This document shows, piece by piece, positions 15,900-24,806 of a stretch of 56,854 nucleotides of DNA. The first letter of the stretch is position 1; each line of letters starts with the position of its first letter. Origin of the DNA: Candidatus Zhuqueibacterota bacterium. GTDB lineage: Bacteria > Zhuqueibacterota > QNDG01 > JABMRT01. Position numbers and translations under genes: made by a program. The notes beneath the pieces were generated by a model, which was not told the DNA's origin, searched no databases, and saw only the letters and a list, made by a program, of their open reading frames with translations. The DNA lies in contig JABMRT010000107.1 in the NCBI GenBank assembly GCA_013202295.1, forward strand, positions 1-56,854, given 5' to 3'.

Positions 15900-16406
15900 T
15901 TATGGTCCAATATGCACCATATCCGTGTGAAAATCATCCCTCTCGTAATATGATTCGTCCGCAATACATAAATCATACTCTCCTTTGAGGAGGAAGTAAT
16001 GACTATGCTCCATACTGGTTAAATACTGCAGAATTTCCTGTACACCCTTCTCTTCCGCCTCTTCGGACAATTGATCGTAAAATTCTTCGGCCGCCTTTTC
16101 AGCATACATGGCCAGTTCGATTAAATCGGGCACCGTGTTGGATTCCTCCAACGCCAGAGAGAGCGCGGGATAAATTGCTTGATCGGCTGTCTTCAATTCT
16201 TTTTTGTTCGCGATCTTTTCGTATAATTTTTGGATGATTTTTTGATGCTTCTGTTCCTCTTTCATCAGAAAATCCAGTTTATCCTTTAATACAAAATTGT
16301 TCACCATCTGATGCAATTGTTTGTAGACTCTTTCTGAATCTTGCTCAGATTTCATTGAGATAGCCAAAGCTTGCTGGATCGTCAGCTCCGACACATTGAT
16401 CGGCAT
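15900..16406 (-). CDS. Ferritin-like / rubrerythrin-type diiron protein
   Basis: This 168-residue four-helix protein has the spaced ExxH pairs of the ferritin-like fold: EEQKHQ (about 50-55), an Glu in AEKAAEEFYDQL, and SMEHSHYF near 130. These are predicted to bind a diiron site for peroxide reduction or iron handling. It lacks the rubredoxin domain of full rubrerythrins. The AGGAGG site 7 bp before the ATG is strong. It follows a paralogue-like gene by 21 bp, so the two are probably expressed together in oxygen defence. Confidence 0.85.
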   Translation of the reverse strand: MPINVSELTIQQALAISMKSEQDSERVYKQLHQMVNNFVLKDKLDFLMKEEQKHQKIIQKLYEKIANKKELKTADQAIYPALSLALEESNTVPDLIELAMYAEKAAEEFYDQLSEEAEEKGVQEILQYLTSMEHSHYFLLKGEYDLCIADESYYERDDFHTDMVHIGP

Positions 16407-16427
16407 AATGCGCCTCCTTTAGTTTGA

Positions 16428-16907
16428 TTAAACTTTCAACGCCCTCTTTAAATCCAGGATACGGAGGAGGTGATCTCTCTCCTCATCCAGGATCTGTTTC
16501 ACCAAATCAATATCGTGATGGGATGTCACGTTTAGCATTTCATGAAAAAATAAAACAGAATCTTTCTCAAGCGTCAGGGCAAGCTGTATCGCCTCTTTCA
16601 ATCCGAAAGATTCATTCCGCCAGATTTTCTCTTGAGTCGGAAAGACCCGTCCCGATATCAATTCATTAATAAAGTCGGAAGTGGACGGCTCAATAAACGA
16701 ATTGTTTACACCGGCCCGCTTCGCCTTTTCAAGCATCTCTTCAAAGGTATCTAAATGTTTACCCTCTTCTTCAGCCAGATACTCAAAAACCTTCAGAACT
16801 TTATCATCCTTGATCTTCTTCTGAAATTCCTCATAAAATTGAATCCCTGTTTTTTCAATTTCAATGGCCATTGATAAAACATCGATACCCAAATAGGATT
16901 CACCCAT
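16428..16907 (-). CDS. Ferritin-like / rubrerythrin-type diiron protein
   Basis: This 159-residue protein has the rubrerythrin helix pattern: AIEIEKTGIQFYEEF (E at about 16 and the YEE pair), LAEEEGKHLDTFEEM (E-x2-H), a matching LEKDSVLFFHEML, and DEERDHLLRIL (E-x2-H). Both diiron ExxH half-sites are present, which is a fuller set than in the neighbour at 15900. No rubredoxin cysteines are attached. AGGAG lies 9 bp before the ATG. A rubredoxin encoded separately at 22985 could be an electron donor. Confidence 0.88.
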   Translation of the reverse strand: MGESYLGIDVLSMAIEIEKTGIQFYEEFQKKIKDDKVLKVFEYLAEEEGKHLDTFEEMLEKAKRAGVNNSFIEPSTSDFINELISGRVFPTQEKIWRNESFGLKEAIQLALTLEKDSVLFFHEMLNVTSHHDIDLVKQILDEERDHLLRILDLKRALKV

Positions 16908-17021
16908 GTGATTTCACTCCTGGTTTTATTTAAAATTTTCGCAGTTGCTTCAGTATTTCGAGATTATTCATGAATTGTTCAATAGCACCCGGTGTGAAAA
17001 CATGTGCACCAAGAAGGCCTA

Positions 17022-18014
17022 TCAATCCCGCCAGGAACCAAGAATTTTCATGTAATTGGCTCGCTCAAAAGCAGCCGGATCTTTCACATTCTTATAATTC
17101 AGGGTTCCCTGCATCTGCTGAATGGAATCATAGTCGTGTTTTTCCATCCATTTTATGATCCCATCTAGTACAGTTTTAAAATAGCCCGGACCATTTTGCA
17201 ATACCGCCGAGGTCATCATCGCCACCTTGGCACCAACCATCATTGATTTGAGCACATCCTCTGAGGTATGCACACCGCCTGTAATCGCAATATCCGCGTC
17301 AATAATTGGAGAAAGCACAGCGGCCCAGCGAAGCCTGAGTCTTAATTCATCAGGATGGCTAAGCAAGACATCTGCCTTGATCTCAAGATTTTCAAGATCA
17401 ATATCAGGTTGGTAAAATCGATTGAAAATGACAAGAGCATCTGAGCCGGCCTGATCAAGTCGGCTTAAAAAATTTGCAGGGGCGCTGAAATAAGGGCTCA
17501 CTTTAACAGCAACTGGAATCATCAATGATTCGGTAATATCTTTGACCAACTGGACATAGAGTTGCTCCACCTGATGGCCCTGCGAAGCAGGATCGGTCGG
17601 CATGAAATAAATATTGAGTTCAATTCCATCCGCGCCAGCTGACTCAATCTCTTTGGCATATTCTATCCAGCCGCCTGAGGAGACCCCGTTTAAACTGCCG
17701 ATTATGGGAACGTCCACGGTTTTCTTCACATTTTGAATGTGCGTGAGATAATCATCCCGATTCAGTTTATACTGATCCAGATCAGGAAAATAACTCAATG
17801 CCTCGGCAAAACTCTCTGTGCCTGCCATGAGGTTTCGGTTAAATCCTTCACTCTCTGCTCGAAGTTGTTCTTCAAAAAGAGAATGGAGCACAATCGCGGA
17901 GGCGCCGGCTGAAACCATTTGCTCAATTTTATCAAGATGTTCACAGAATGGTGATGGTGAGGCGACAAGTGGATTCTTCAAATCCAAACCCATGTACCGA
18001 ACAGACAAATTCAT
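17022..18014 (-). CDS. Dihydroorotate dehydrogenase-like flavoprotein (nifJ-associated)
   Basis: This 330-residue TIM-barrel flavoprotein resembles class 1 dihydroorotate dehydrogenase: the N-terminal GLDLKNPLVASPSPF, IGSLNGVSSGGW, GIELNIYF, VAVKVSPYF and the late ITGGVHTSEDVLKSMMVGA are its FMN- and phosphate-binding blocks. I recall this subgroup as one that often lies beside nifJ rather than pyrimidine genes, and here it is directly downstream of nifJ (196 bp). It probably lacks true PyrD function; the electron acceptor could be ferredoxin-linked. The start has a GGGAGAG site. Confidence 0.88.
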   Translation of the reverse strand: MNLSVRYMGLDLKNPLVASPSPFCEHLDKIEQMVSAGASAIVLHSLFEEQLRAESEGFNRNLMAGTESFAEALSYFPDLDQYKLNRDDYLTHIQNVKKTVDVPIIGSLNGVSSGGWIEYAKEIESAGADGIELNIYFMPTDPASQGHQVEQLYVQLVKDITESLMIPVAVKVSPYFSAPANFLSRLDQAGSDALVIFNRFYQPDIDLENLEIKADVLLSHPDELRLRLRWAAVLSPIIDADIAITGGVHTSEDVLKSMMVGAKVAMMTSAVLQNGPGYFKTVLDGIIKWMEKHDYDSIQQMQGTLNYKNVKDPAAFERANYMKILGSWRD

Positions 18015-18164
18015 AATACACTCTCCCGGAGATATGCTCAGTTAATATTTTCTGGATACCGCATTGTTAAACAAATGCGTATAGAAGTGAACCGTCTGAA
18101 AGGTAAAGTGTTCCTGTAACATTGGATTTTGAATTGTCTTCGAATACATGCATGATTATGATAT

Positions 18165-18192
18165 GCCAGACAGGCAATGAAGCCTGTCCGGC
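18165..18192 (-). terminator. Possible terminator hairpin after nifJ
   Basis: An 11-bp stem with one A-C mismatch (18165-18175 with 18182-18192) and a 6-base loop lies 18 bp past the nifJ stop. The core GACAGGC/GCCTGTC is perfect. No good T-run follows on the minus strand, so it may attenuate or protect the transcript rather than end it fully. Confidence 0.4.
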
Positions 18193-18210
18193 AATAGAAT
18201 TCAATTTATA

Positions 18211-21200
18211 TTATTCGGACTCAGCTTCACCGTATTTCATTGAAGCAAGATGTTCATAGGAACGCCATCTTTTATTCACATCTTCCTGAGCCAGTTCAAG
18301 CAGCTTGGCCGCCTCTTCAGGATGACTCTTCGTGAGCATACTGTAACGGGTCTCATTGTAGATGTAATCCTGCAATGGAAGCGCCGGCGCTTTTGAATCA
18401 ATACTTAGAGGATTCTGGCCCTCTTCCGCTAAAAGTGGATTATAACGCACCAGCGGCCAGTATCCGCTTTGCACGGCTAGCTTTTGCTGATTCAATCCGT
18501 TGACCAGATTGTAACCATGAGCGATACAATGGGTATAAGCCAGGATCAGAGACGGTCCCGGATAGGCCTCGGCCTCGCGGAATGCCTTGACCGTCTGAGT
18601 GTCACTGGCACCAATTGCCACGCGGGCCACATACACATTGCCATAGGTGATCGCCATCATGGCCAGATCTTTCTTGGGTGCAGGCTTACCAGCGGCGGCA
18701 AACTTAGCAACCGCACCGCGCGGTGTGGCTTTGGACATCTGACCACCTGTGTTGGAGTAAACTTCAGTATCAAGTACGAGAACATTGACATCACGACCGG
18801 ATGCCAAGACATGGTCCAATCCGCCGTATCCAATATCATAGGCCCAGCCATCTCCACCCAAAATCCAGACATTTTTACGGACGAGTACATCGGCCAGGCT
18901 AGCCAACTCCTTCGCCTCTGGAGATTTGATACCGGACAATTTATCTTTCAGCTTCTGGACGCGATCACGCTGTGCCTCAATGCCAGCCTCGTCACTCTGA
19001 TCCGCTTCGAGGATTTCTTTTACCAACGAATCCCCGATCTGGCCCGATAGGTTCTGTATTAATTCAGACGCATATTCAACCTGCTTATCAAGCGCAAGCC
19101 GCATGCCCATACCGAACTCGGCATTGTCTTCAAAGAGTGAATTGGACCAGGTCGGTCCGCGGCCGTCATGGTTCTTGGCATAAGGCGTGGTCGGCAGATT
19201 GCCTCCATAGATCGAGGAACATCCTGTAGCATTTGCAATCATCGAGCGGTCGCCGAAAAGCTGGCTGAGCAGCTTGACATAAGGCGTCTCGCCGCATCCC
19301 GCGCAAGCGCCGGAAAATTCAAACAGCGGTCGAAGCAACTGGATATCCTTGACCATATTCAGCTTCAGTTCTTTTCGATCCATATCAGGCAGGCTCTGGA
19401 AAAATGTCCAGTTTTCACGTTCCTGCGGGCGGATGGTTTCAGCATTGCTCATGTTGATTGCTTTTTTGCTAGGTTCTTCCTTATTCTTCGCGGGACAGTT
19501 TTGAACACAAAGACTGCAACCTGTACAATCATCAGGCGCGATCTGCAACGTGAATTTCTTATCTGCGAATGCTTTCCATTTTGCGTCTGCGGATTTCCAG
19601 GCTGAAGGCGCATCGTTCAGTTTGTCTGCGTCATAGACTTTGGACCGAATCACCGCATGGGGACAGACCAGCACACATTTACCACATTGAATACATACGT
19701 CAGTATCCCAAACAGGCATTTCAAGCGCGATCGCCCGTTTCTCCCACTGGGTTGTACCAGTCGGGAACGTGCCGTCCACCGGGAACTTGCTGCTGGGCAG
19801 GTCATTGCCTCGTCCTGCTATGATCTCACCTGTGACTTCTTTCACGAATTCAGGAGCTTCATCAGGCATGCTGCCGCGCATTCCGATAGAACTATTGACA
19901 GAGGAAGGTACGCTTACTTCGGACAGATGGTCCACAGCCGCATCAATCGCTTTGTAGTTTTGCTGAACGACTGCTTCGCCACGTTTTCCATACGTCTTTT
20001 TCGTGAACTGCTTGATCAGATCAATGGCCTGATCTTTCGGCAGCACATTGCTGATAGCAAAGAAACAGGTTTGCATGATCGTATTGATCCGCATGCCCAG
20101 TCCGACCTTTGTAGCCAAATCATAGGCATCGATCACATAAAATTTCAGGTTCTTCTGGATGATCTGTTCCTGAACCATCTTGGGCAATGTATCCCAGACC
20201 TCATCCGGCCCATAAATGCTGTTCAGAAGGAATGTAGCACCCTGGTCGGCGAGCTTGAGCATGTCATATTTATCAAGGAAGGAACTCTGATGACAAGCCA
20301 CAAAACTGGCTTTTGTGATCTCATAAGGTGATAGAATGGGATCTGGACCAAATCGGAGATGCGAGACGGTAACCGCGCCGGCTTTCTTGGAGTCATATAC
20401 AAAATGACCCTGCGCATAATTATCGGTTTCAAGTCCGATGATTTTGATTGAGGATTTATTCGCACTTACAGTACCGTCCGATCCAAGACCGAAAAATATC
20501 GCACGTGTACGATTATCAGGTTCTGTTGTGAAATCGGGATCATAATCCAGACTGCTATTCGTGATATCTTCATTGATACCCAACGTGAAGCGATTCTTGG
20601 GCCTGTCCTTTATCAGTTCATCGAAAACAGATTTGGCCATCGCAGGTGTAAACTCTTTGGAGGACAATCCATAACGGCCGCCAATCAATTTGGCGCTCTT
20701 GCCGGATTCCATCAACACAGTCATTATATCCTGATAGAGGGGCTCGCACAATGCGCCGGGTTCTTTTGTGCGGTCTAGCACTGCAATGCTCTTTACCGTG
20801 TCGGGTAAAGCGTCCATGAAATGTTTAATGGAGAAGGGACGATAGAGACGGACTTTCAAGACGCCTGTTTTCTCACCTTGTGAATTCAGACAGTTTACAG
20901 CTTCCTGAACCGTATCCGCTCCGGAACCCATGATCACGATCACACGTTCGGCATCCGAGGCACCCTCATATTCAAACAATTTATACTTGCGCCCAATAAC
21001 TTTGGCGAATTTATCCATGGCTTTCTGTACGATCGCTGGACAGGCGTCATAATAAGGATTTATCGTCTCTCGTGCCTGAAAGAAGACATCGGGATTTTGC
21101 GCCGTACCGCGAACGACTGGGTGATCAGACGACATTGCGCGTGCACGATGTGCGCGGACCAGGTCGTCATCAATCATGGCTTTCATATCATCTTTTGTCA

Positions 21201-21756
21201 GCTCTTCAATTTTCTGGATCTCATGAGAGGTGCGAAATCCATCGAAAAAATGAACAAATGGCACACGGGCTTCCAGCGTCGCAGCCTGTGCGATGAGTCC
21301 GAGATCCATCACTTCCTGCGCATTGTTGGAAGCCAGCAATGCGAAACCGGTTTGCCGTACAGACATCACATCACTGTGATCACAGAAGATGGAGAGTGCA
21401 TGGGTGGCCACACTGCGTGCAGAGACGTGAAAAACAGTTGAAGTCAGCTCACCTGCGATCTTGAACATATTGGGAATCATCAGGAGCAGACCCTGAGATG
21501 CAGTAAAGGTTGTGGTCAACGCTCCACCTTGAAGTGCTCCATGTACAGCACCGGCAGCCCCACCTTCAGACTGCATCTCGGTCACCTGAGGTACAGTGTC
21601 CCAAATATTCTTTTTTCCTTGAACGGCCCATGCGTCTGCATGCTCCCCCATCGAAGAAGAGGGTGTGATCGGATAAATCGCGATCACTACATTGGTATGA
21701 AATGCGGAATAGGCCGCAGCTTCATTTCCATCAATTGTTACAACAGGTCTTGCCAT
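18211..21756 (-). CDS. nifJ: Pyruvate:ferredoxin (flavodoxin) oxidoreductase, single-chain
   Basis: This 1181-residue enzyme converts pyruvate and CoA to acetyl-CoA and CO2 while reducing ferredoxin, or runs in reverse. The usual fused domains are present in order: the pyruvate/CoA domain with YPITPSSSMGEHAD (28-41), the gamma domain, a two-cluster ferredoxin domain with CIQCGKCVLVCP (about 687) and CTGCSLCVQNCP (about 745), and the thiamine diphosphate domain with GACAGCGETPY (about 817), GGDGWAYDIGYGG and YSNTGGQMS. Its length equals that of the family. GGAGG precedes the ATG by about 11 bp. It is the metabolic centre of a region otherwise given to oxygen defence, apt for an oxygen-labile enzyme. 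Confidence 0.98.
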   Translation of the reverse strand: MARPVVTIDGNEAAAYSAFHTNVVIAIYPITPSSSMGEHADAWAVQGKKNIWDTVPQVTEMQSEGGAAGAVHGALQGGALTTTFTASQGLLLMIPNMFKIAGELTSTVFHVSARSVATHALSIFCDHSDVMSVRQTGFALLASNNAQEVMDLGLIAQAATLEARVPFVHFFDGFRTSHEIQKIEELTKDDMKAMIDDDLVRAHRARAMSSDHPVVRGTAQNPDVFFQARETINPYYDACPAIVQKAMDKFAKVIGRKYKLFEYEGASDAERVIVIMGSGADTVQEAVNCLNSQGEKTGVLKVRLYRPFSIKHFMDALPDTVKSIAVLDRTKEPGALCEPLYQDIMTVLMESGKSAKLIGGRYGLSSKEFTPAMAKSVFDELIKDRPKNRFTLGINEDITNSSLDYDPDFTTEPDNRTRAIFFGLGSDGTVSANKSSIKIIGLETDNYAQGHFVYDSKKAGAVTVSHLRFGPDPILSPYEITKASFVACHQSSFLDKYDMLKLADQGATFLLNSIYGPDEVWDTLPKMVQEQIIQKNLKFYVIDAYDLATKVGLGMRINTIMQTCFFAISNVLPKDQAIDLIKQFTKKTYGKRGEAVVQQNYKAIDAAVDHLSEVSVPSSVNSSIGMRGSMPDEAPEFVKEVTGEIIAGRGNDLPSSKFPVDGTFPTGTTQWEKRAIALEMPVWDTDVCIQCGKCVLVCPHAVIRSKVYDADKLNDAPSAWKSADAKWKAFADKKFTLQIAPDDCTGCSLCVQNCPAKNKEEPSKKAINMSNAETIRPQERENWTFFQSLPDMDRKELKLNMVKDIQLLRPLFEFSGACAGCGETPYVKLLSQLFGDRSMIANATGCSSIYGGNLPTTPYAKNHDGRGPTWSNSLFEDNAEFGMGMRLALDKQVEYASELIQNLSGQIGDSLVKEILEADQSDEAGIEAQRDRVQKLKDKLSGIKSPEAKELASLADVLVRKNVWILGGDGWAYDIGYGGLDHVLASGRDVNVLVLDTEVYSNTGGQMSKATPRGAVAKFAAAGKPAPKKDLAMMAITYGNVYVARVAIGASDTQTVKAFREAEAYPGPSLILAYTHCIAHGYNLVNGLNQQKLAVQSGYWPLVRYNPLLAEEGQNPLSIDSKAPALPLQDYIYNETRYSMLTKSHPEEAAKLLELAQEDVNKRWRSYEHLASMKYGEAESE

Positions 21757-21969
21757 TTTAAATATTCCTCCATAAACATAATAAATTAGTATCGATCATC
21801 TATTTCAAATCCATCATGGAATTTGATTCGTGAATAATTTCTTTGATACGCTCCTTTCTAAGGTGATAATTAATAATGAGCCACAATCCATTCACATCAT
21901 CCTGCTGTCTGAAAACTTCGTTGGACGATCATGTGGACTGATATAATCATACAGTAAGTATGTGTTGGG

Positions 21970-22440
21970 TCATGCATGCTCCTTCAATGCTTGTAGGACA
22001 GCTTCTACATGCCCCTTTACCTTTACTTTTTTCCATACTGCTGCGATCACACCATTCGGATCAATCAAAAAGGTACTGCGTTCCACACCCATATACTCCC
22101 GTCCATACATGGATTTTTTCACCCACACACCATATAGCTGAAGTACTTCTTTTTCGGGATCACTGAGCAATGTCACTTTCAAATCATGCTTGTCACGGAA
22201 ATTGCAATGGCTCTTCTGAGAATCAGGGCTCACACCGAGAACAATCGTGCGAACATCGGTAAAAGCTTGTATCTGCTGGGTAAATGCAATCGCTTCCAGC
22301 GTGCATCCTGATGTATTGTCTTTAGGATAAAAATAGAGGACAATCCACTGCCCTATTAAATCCTTGAGGCAGACGGATTGTCCATCAGAATTAGGAAGAC
22401 AAAATTCTGGAGCTGGCTTTCCTGTTTCAACAGCCATCAT
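21970..22440 (-). CDS. bcp: Bcp/PrxQ-type peroxiredoxin
   Basis: This 156-residue thioredoxin-fold protein reduces peroxides. The peroxidatic cysteine is C46 in YPKDNTSGCTLEA, where the usual Pro of TPGC is Ser. The second cysteine that sits five residues later in E. coli Bcp is missing; other cysteines at C14, C24 and one in KSHCNF are candidates for resolving, or it may be a 1-Cys type. STFLIDPNGVI near the end is typical. It starts 7 bp after the ferritin gene, so the pair is co-transcribed. Confidence 0.92.
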   Translation of the reverse strand: MMAVETGKPAPEFCLPNSDGQSVCLKDLIGQWIVLYFYPKDNTSGCTLEAIAFTQQIQAFTDVRTIVLGVSPDSQKSHCNFRDKHDLKVTLLSDPEKEVLQLYGVWVKKSMYGREYMGVERSTFLIDPNGVIAAVWKKVKVKGHVEAVLQALKEHA

Positions 22441-22447
22441 AAGTATA

Positions 22448-22960
22448 CTATTCTTCTGCGGTGATTGGAGTAAAGACTCTGGCTGCCAGATCCTTGTCCA
22501 TCATGAACAAACCACCGGGATTATCCTTGATCAATTTCAGCTTGTCAATATTCTCATTGGCGTTAGACTCTTCTTCTACCTGCTCAGTCACAAACCACTG
22601 CAGAAAAATTTGTGTAGCATGGTCTTTTTCAGAAATGGCCAGATCAACGAGATCATTGATTCGCTTGGTCACGCCCTGCTCATGCTCAAGCGCCACTTCA
22701 AACATTTGAAGCGGAGAGTCATATGATTGCTGCGGTTTATCAATCGCAAGCAACTCAACATCAGCGCCTTGTTCAAGCAGATAATTATACATCTTGAAAG
22801 CATGATCCATTTCTTCTTTATATTGGACCATAAACCAGTTTGCAAATCCTTTCAGACCGATGGAGTCACAGTTTGCCGACATGGCCAGATAAATATATCC
22901 GGAAAACATCTCCCATTGAATCTGTCCATTCAGCGCGTCACCCATTTTTTTCGATAACAT
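22448..22960 (-). CDS. ftnA: Non-haem ferritin
   Basis: This 170-residue protein stores iron by oxidising Fe(II) in a 24-mer shell. The ferroxidase residues are in place: E17 in QIQWEMFSGYIYLAMS, E50 and H53 in YKEEMDHAFKMY, a Glu in ALEHEQGVT, and Gln/Glu in FVTEQVEEE. The LQWFVTEQVEEE block is typical of bacterial FtnA. AAGAAGG lies 7 bp before the ATG. It is between rubredoxin (24 bp upstream) and the peroxiredoxin (7 bp downstream), making a compact iron and peroxide unit. Confidence 0.96.
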   Translation of the reverse strand: MLSKKMGDALNGQIQWEMFSGYIYLAMSANCDSIGLKGFANWFMVQYKEEMDHAFKMYNYLLEQGADVELLAIDKPQQSYDSPLQMFEVALEHEQGVTKRINDLVDLAISEKDHATQIFLQWFVTEQVEEESNANENIDKLKLIKDNPGGLFMMDKDLAARVFTPITAEE

Positions 22961-22984
22961 CTGAAGCCTTCTTTCTTTGACTGA

Positions 22985-23143
22985 TTATTCTTTTACAAAA
23001 TCTTCTTTCCCTGCGCCGCATTCCGGGCAAACCCAATCGTCCGGGATGTCTTCAAAAGCTGTTCCTGGATTAATACCACTGTCAGGATCACCTACTTCGG
23101 GATCATAGACATAACCGCAGACTTCACAAATCCATTTATCCAT
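22985..23143 (-). CDS. Rubredoxin
   Basis: This small 52-residue electron carrier holds one iron on four cysteines: [16 protein letters not shown] near the start and [13 protein letters not shown] near the end. These are the two CxxCG knuckles, and the length is right for the family. An AAGGAG site lies 6 bp before the ATG at 23143. It is followed by ferritin and peroxiredoxin, and could feed electrons to the rubrerythrin-type proteins or to the exported superoxide-reductase-like protein's cytosolic kin; which partner is not shown. Confidence 0.97.
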   Translation of the reverse strand: MDKWICEVCGYVYDPEVGDPDSGINPGTAFEDIPDDWVCPECGAGKEDFVKE

Positions 23144-23163
23144 GTTGTACTCCTTTTGGATTT

Positions 23164-23188
23164 AAATTCGCTTTTCATTTGCGAATTT
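23164..23188. terminator. Possible weak hairpin before the rubredoxin gene
   Basis: AAATTCGC (23164-23171) and GCGAATTT (23181-23188) form an 8-bp AT-rich stem with a 9-base loop, just after the beta-barrel gene ending at 23197. The T-run is short on the minus strand. It could be a weak terminator or a regulatory stem upstream of rubredoxin. Confidence 0.35.
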
Positions 23189-23196
23189 TATTTTGA

Positions 23197-23940
23197 TTAG
23201 AATTCAAGCAATCGATGGATATTAAATCCCACATATAAATCGTTGGATGGTGCTCCGCGCATTAGACGGCGGACACCAAGCTCTGCATTATTTGAGACGA
23301 CAATCATGAAATGATGGCCGTATGTTTTATAATCAAATCCGAAAACAAATATATCTTTTTGATCCAAATCAAGGGGATCAGTCGCAAGATAGTATTCTCC
23401 AATCAATTCAAGCGGTTTGAAGAGTCGGAGTCCGAATCCCGCAGCCACACCCACTTTCTCATTGTAATTGTTGTATCCGATATTCAGAACAGGACGAATC
23501 CGGTTCGGCATGAGATTGATCTGCCAGGCTAGGAGAACAAACGTATTGCCTTCACGGGTATCCAGAGTCGGGCGAAAGGAAAAGTATTCAACATCCAGAC
23601 GCAGGTCGGATTTAATTTTCGGGACGGAATAGTTATAACCGGTTCCTATTGTGAATCCTTTTGACGGATTTTGATAGGTATAGGTTCCGACCACATCAAG
23701 GCCTTTTCCGAGATGGAGACGTAAACCAAATCCTGGATTGGCCCCCCTGGATACTTCATCCCCAAATATCGTTTTAGATATATCTTCAAGTGGTGTAATA
23801 AACCGATGCTGAAGCGTGAATTCGTATTGCCGGGCATCCAATTCAACAGGGGCAGCAAGGTTAAGCAATGAACTATCATAAGCATAAAGCTGAGTAAAGA
23901 AAGGCAGGCATAGCATAAAAACGAACGCAACTCTTTTCAT
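23197..23940 (-). CDS. DUF5777-like outer-membrane beta-barrel protein
   Basis: This 247-residue protein has a signal peptide (MKRVAFVFMLCLPFFTQLYA) and a mature part made of alternating polar and aromatic strands, ending in Phe (LLEF), as expected for an outer-membrane barrel. The early LNLAAPVELDARQYEFTLQHRF segment resembles DUF5777 proteins. The ATG at 23940 has AAGGAG 8 bp upstream; an earlier ATG at 23961 overlaps the previous stop (ATGA) without a ribosome site, so the two genes are at least closely coupled. I recall such barrels beside Rieske proteins, as here, but not a proven function. Confidence 0.82.
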   Translation of the reverse strand: MKRVAFVFMLCLPFFTQLYAYDSSLLNLAAPVELDARQYEFTLQHRFITPLEDISKTIFGDEVSRGANPGFGLRLHLGKGLDVVGTYTYQNPSKGFTIGTGYNYSVPKIKSDLRLDVEYFSFRPTLDTREGNTFVLLAWQINLMPNRIRPVLNIGYNNYNEKVGVAAGFGLRLFKPLELIGEYYLATDPLDLDQKDIFVFGFDYKTYGHHFMIVVSNNAELGVRRLMRGAPSNDLYVGFNIHRLLEF

Positions 23941-23957
23941 ATGAAAGACTCCTTTTT

Positions 23958-24308
23958 TCATGGAATCTGAATAGTCTCCTTCTTCTTGCTAAACACATTG
24001 CAATGCGCGGTCACTTCAAGTGTATCACCTGATTTCGCATCATGAATTTGGTACATAACCATCTGTTTTCCAGTATCTTTTTGCGTAAAAAACTCTTGTT
24101 TCACAATCTCTTTACCATTCAGTTTTATCTCTACTTTGTTGATAAAATGCTCACTTGCATCTTTCACTTTATGCGGCATTTCAACCTTTAAGATAGACGT
24201 TTCCGCATTAAATTCCAAGATAATTTTACTCGGCGGATGAGCAATTGCCACACTAATTTGAAACAGGAATAAACTGATAAAAATTAGGGTAATTAAAGTT
24301 CGATTCAT
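23958..24308 (-). CDS. Exported superoxide-reductase/SoxZ-like domain protein
   Basis: This 116-residue protein has a signal peptide cleaved about A23, just before HPPSK. The mature part resembles the superoxide-reductase (desulfoferrodoxin) fold: PHKV (H46), SEHFI (H54), KVEIKLNGK, and AHCNVF (C103). These match three of the iron ligands; the last His of the CNxH motif is Phe. A SoxZ-like carrier fold is the alternative. The ATG at 24308 follows a strong AGGAGGTT site. It lies between the Rieske gene (28 bp) and the barrel gene (overlap or near-overlap). Function is inferred from fold resemblance only. Confidence 0.7.
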   Translation of the reverse strand: MNRTLITLIFISLFLFQISVAIAHPPSKIILEFNAETSILKVEMPHKVKDASEHFINKVEIKLNGKEIVKQEFFTQKDTGKQMVMYQIHDAKSGDTLEVTAHCNVFSKKKETIQIP

Positions 24309-24336
24309 ACAACCTCCTGCCATGAATATAGTGGAT

Positions 24337-24789
24337 TTAATAATCAAGAAGAATCTGATTATTATCAATCCGGGCGTCAATCTGAGGCAACGGTTCAGTA
24401 GCCGGTCCTGAAAGTCTTTCGCCCGTCAGACTGAAATAGGAATTATGACACTGACACCAAATCTGCCCGTCTTGTGGCAATTCAACCGGACATCCCAAAT
24501 GTGTGCAGACCGTGGAAAGTGCACTGACAGTCTCTACACCTGTACGGATGATTAAAACTTGAAAATCTAGATTTGGTACATCCAGTTTCAAGGCACCTCC
24601 AACTACTGTTAAATCTGTATAAGTTGGATCACTCAGATCAATCGTGTATGTGGCTCCGATCGGTTCAGGTTCAACCGGATTTTTTTCTTTGTCACAGGAG
24701 AATCCAATGGCTGAAAGACCGATAGCACCCAAGGCGATTCGGATTTGCCTACTTAAAAATCTACGTCTGCTCAAATTTTGCTCTACCAT
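24337..24789 (-). CDS. Tat-exported Rieske [2Fe-2S] protein
   Basis: This 150-residue protein has a twin-arginine signal (SRRRFLSRQ then a hydrophobic run) and a Rieske domain. Ligands are C95 and H97 (CTHLGC) and C112 and H115 (CQCHNSYF). C100 and C114 should form the disulfide that marks the higher-potential, bc1-type Rieske proteins. There is no cytochrome b or c gene nearby, so this is not a standard bc complex. It is first of a three-gene unit with the superoxide-reductase-like protein and the beta barrel. A Fur-like palindrome at 24807-24819 sits 18 bp before its ATG. Confidence 0.93.
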   Translation of the reverse strand: MVEQNLSRRRFLSRQIRIALGAIGLSAIGFSCDKEKNPVEPEPIGATYTIDLSDPTYTDLTVVGGALKLDVPNLDFQVLIIRTGVETVSALSTVCTHLGCPVELPQDGQIWCQCHNSYFSLTGERLSGPATEPLPQIDARIDNNQILLDY

Positions 24790-24806
24790 GAATTCTACCT
24801 GCTAGA

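Noticed and set aside
17022-18014. True pyrimidine-pathway dihydroorotate dehydrogenase (pyrD)
   Set aside because: The gene lies beside nifJ with no pyrimidine genes, and belongs by sequence look to the DHOD-like subgroup; called only as DHOD-like.
18484-21789. Several long open frames on the plus strand opposite nifJ
   Set aside because: nifJ has all its domains across the full length, and the opposite frames show no ribosome sites or recognisable protein features; they arise from codon bias.
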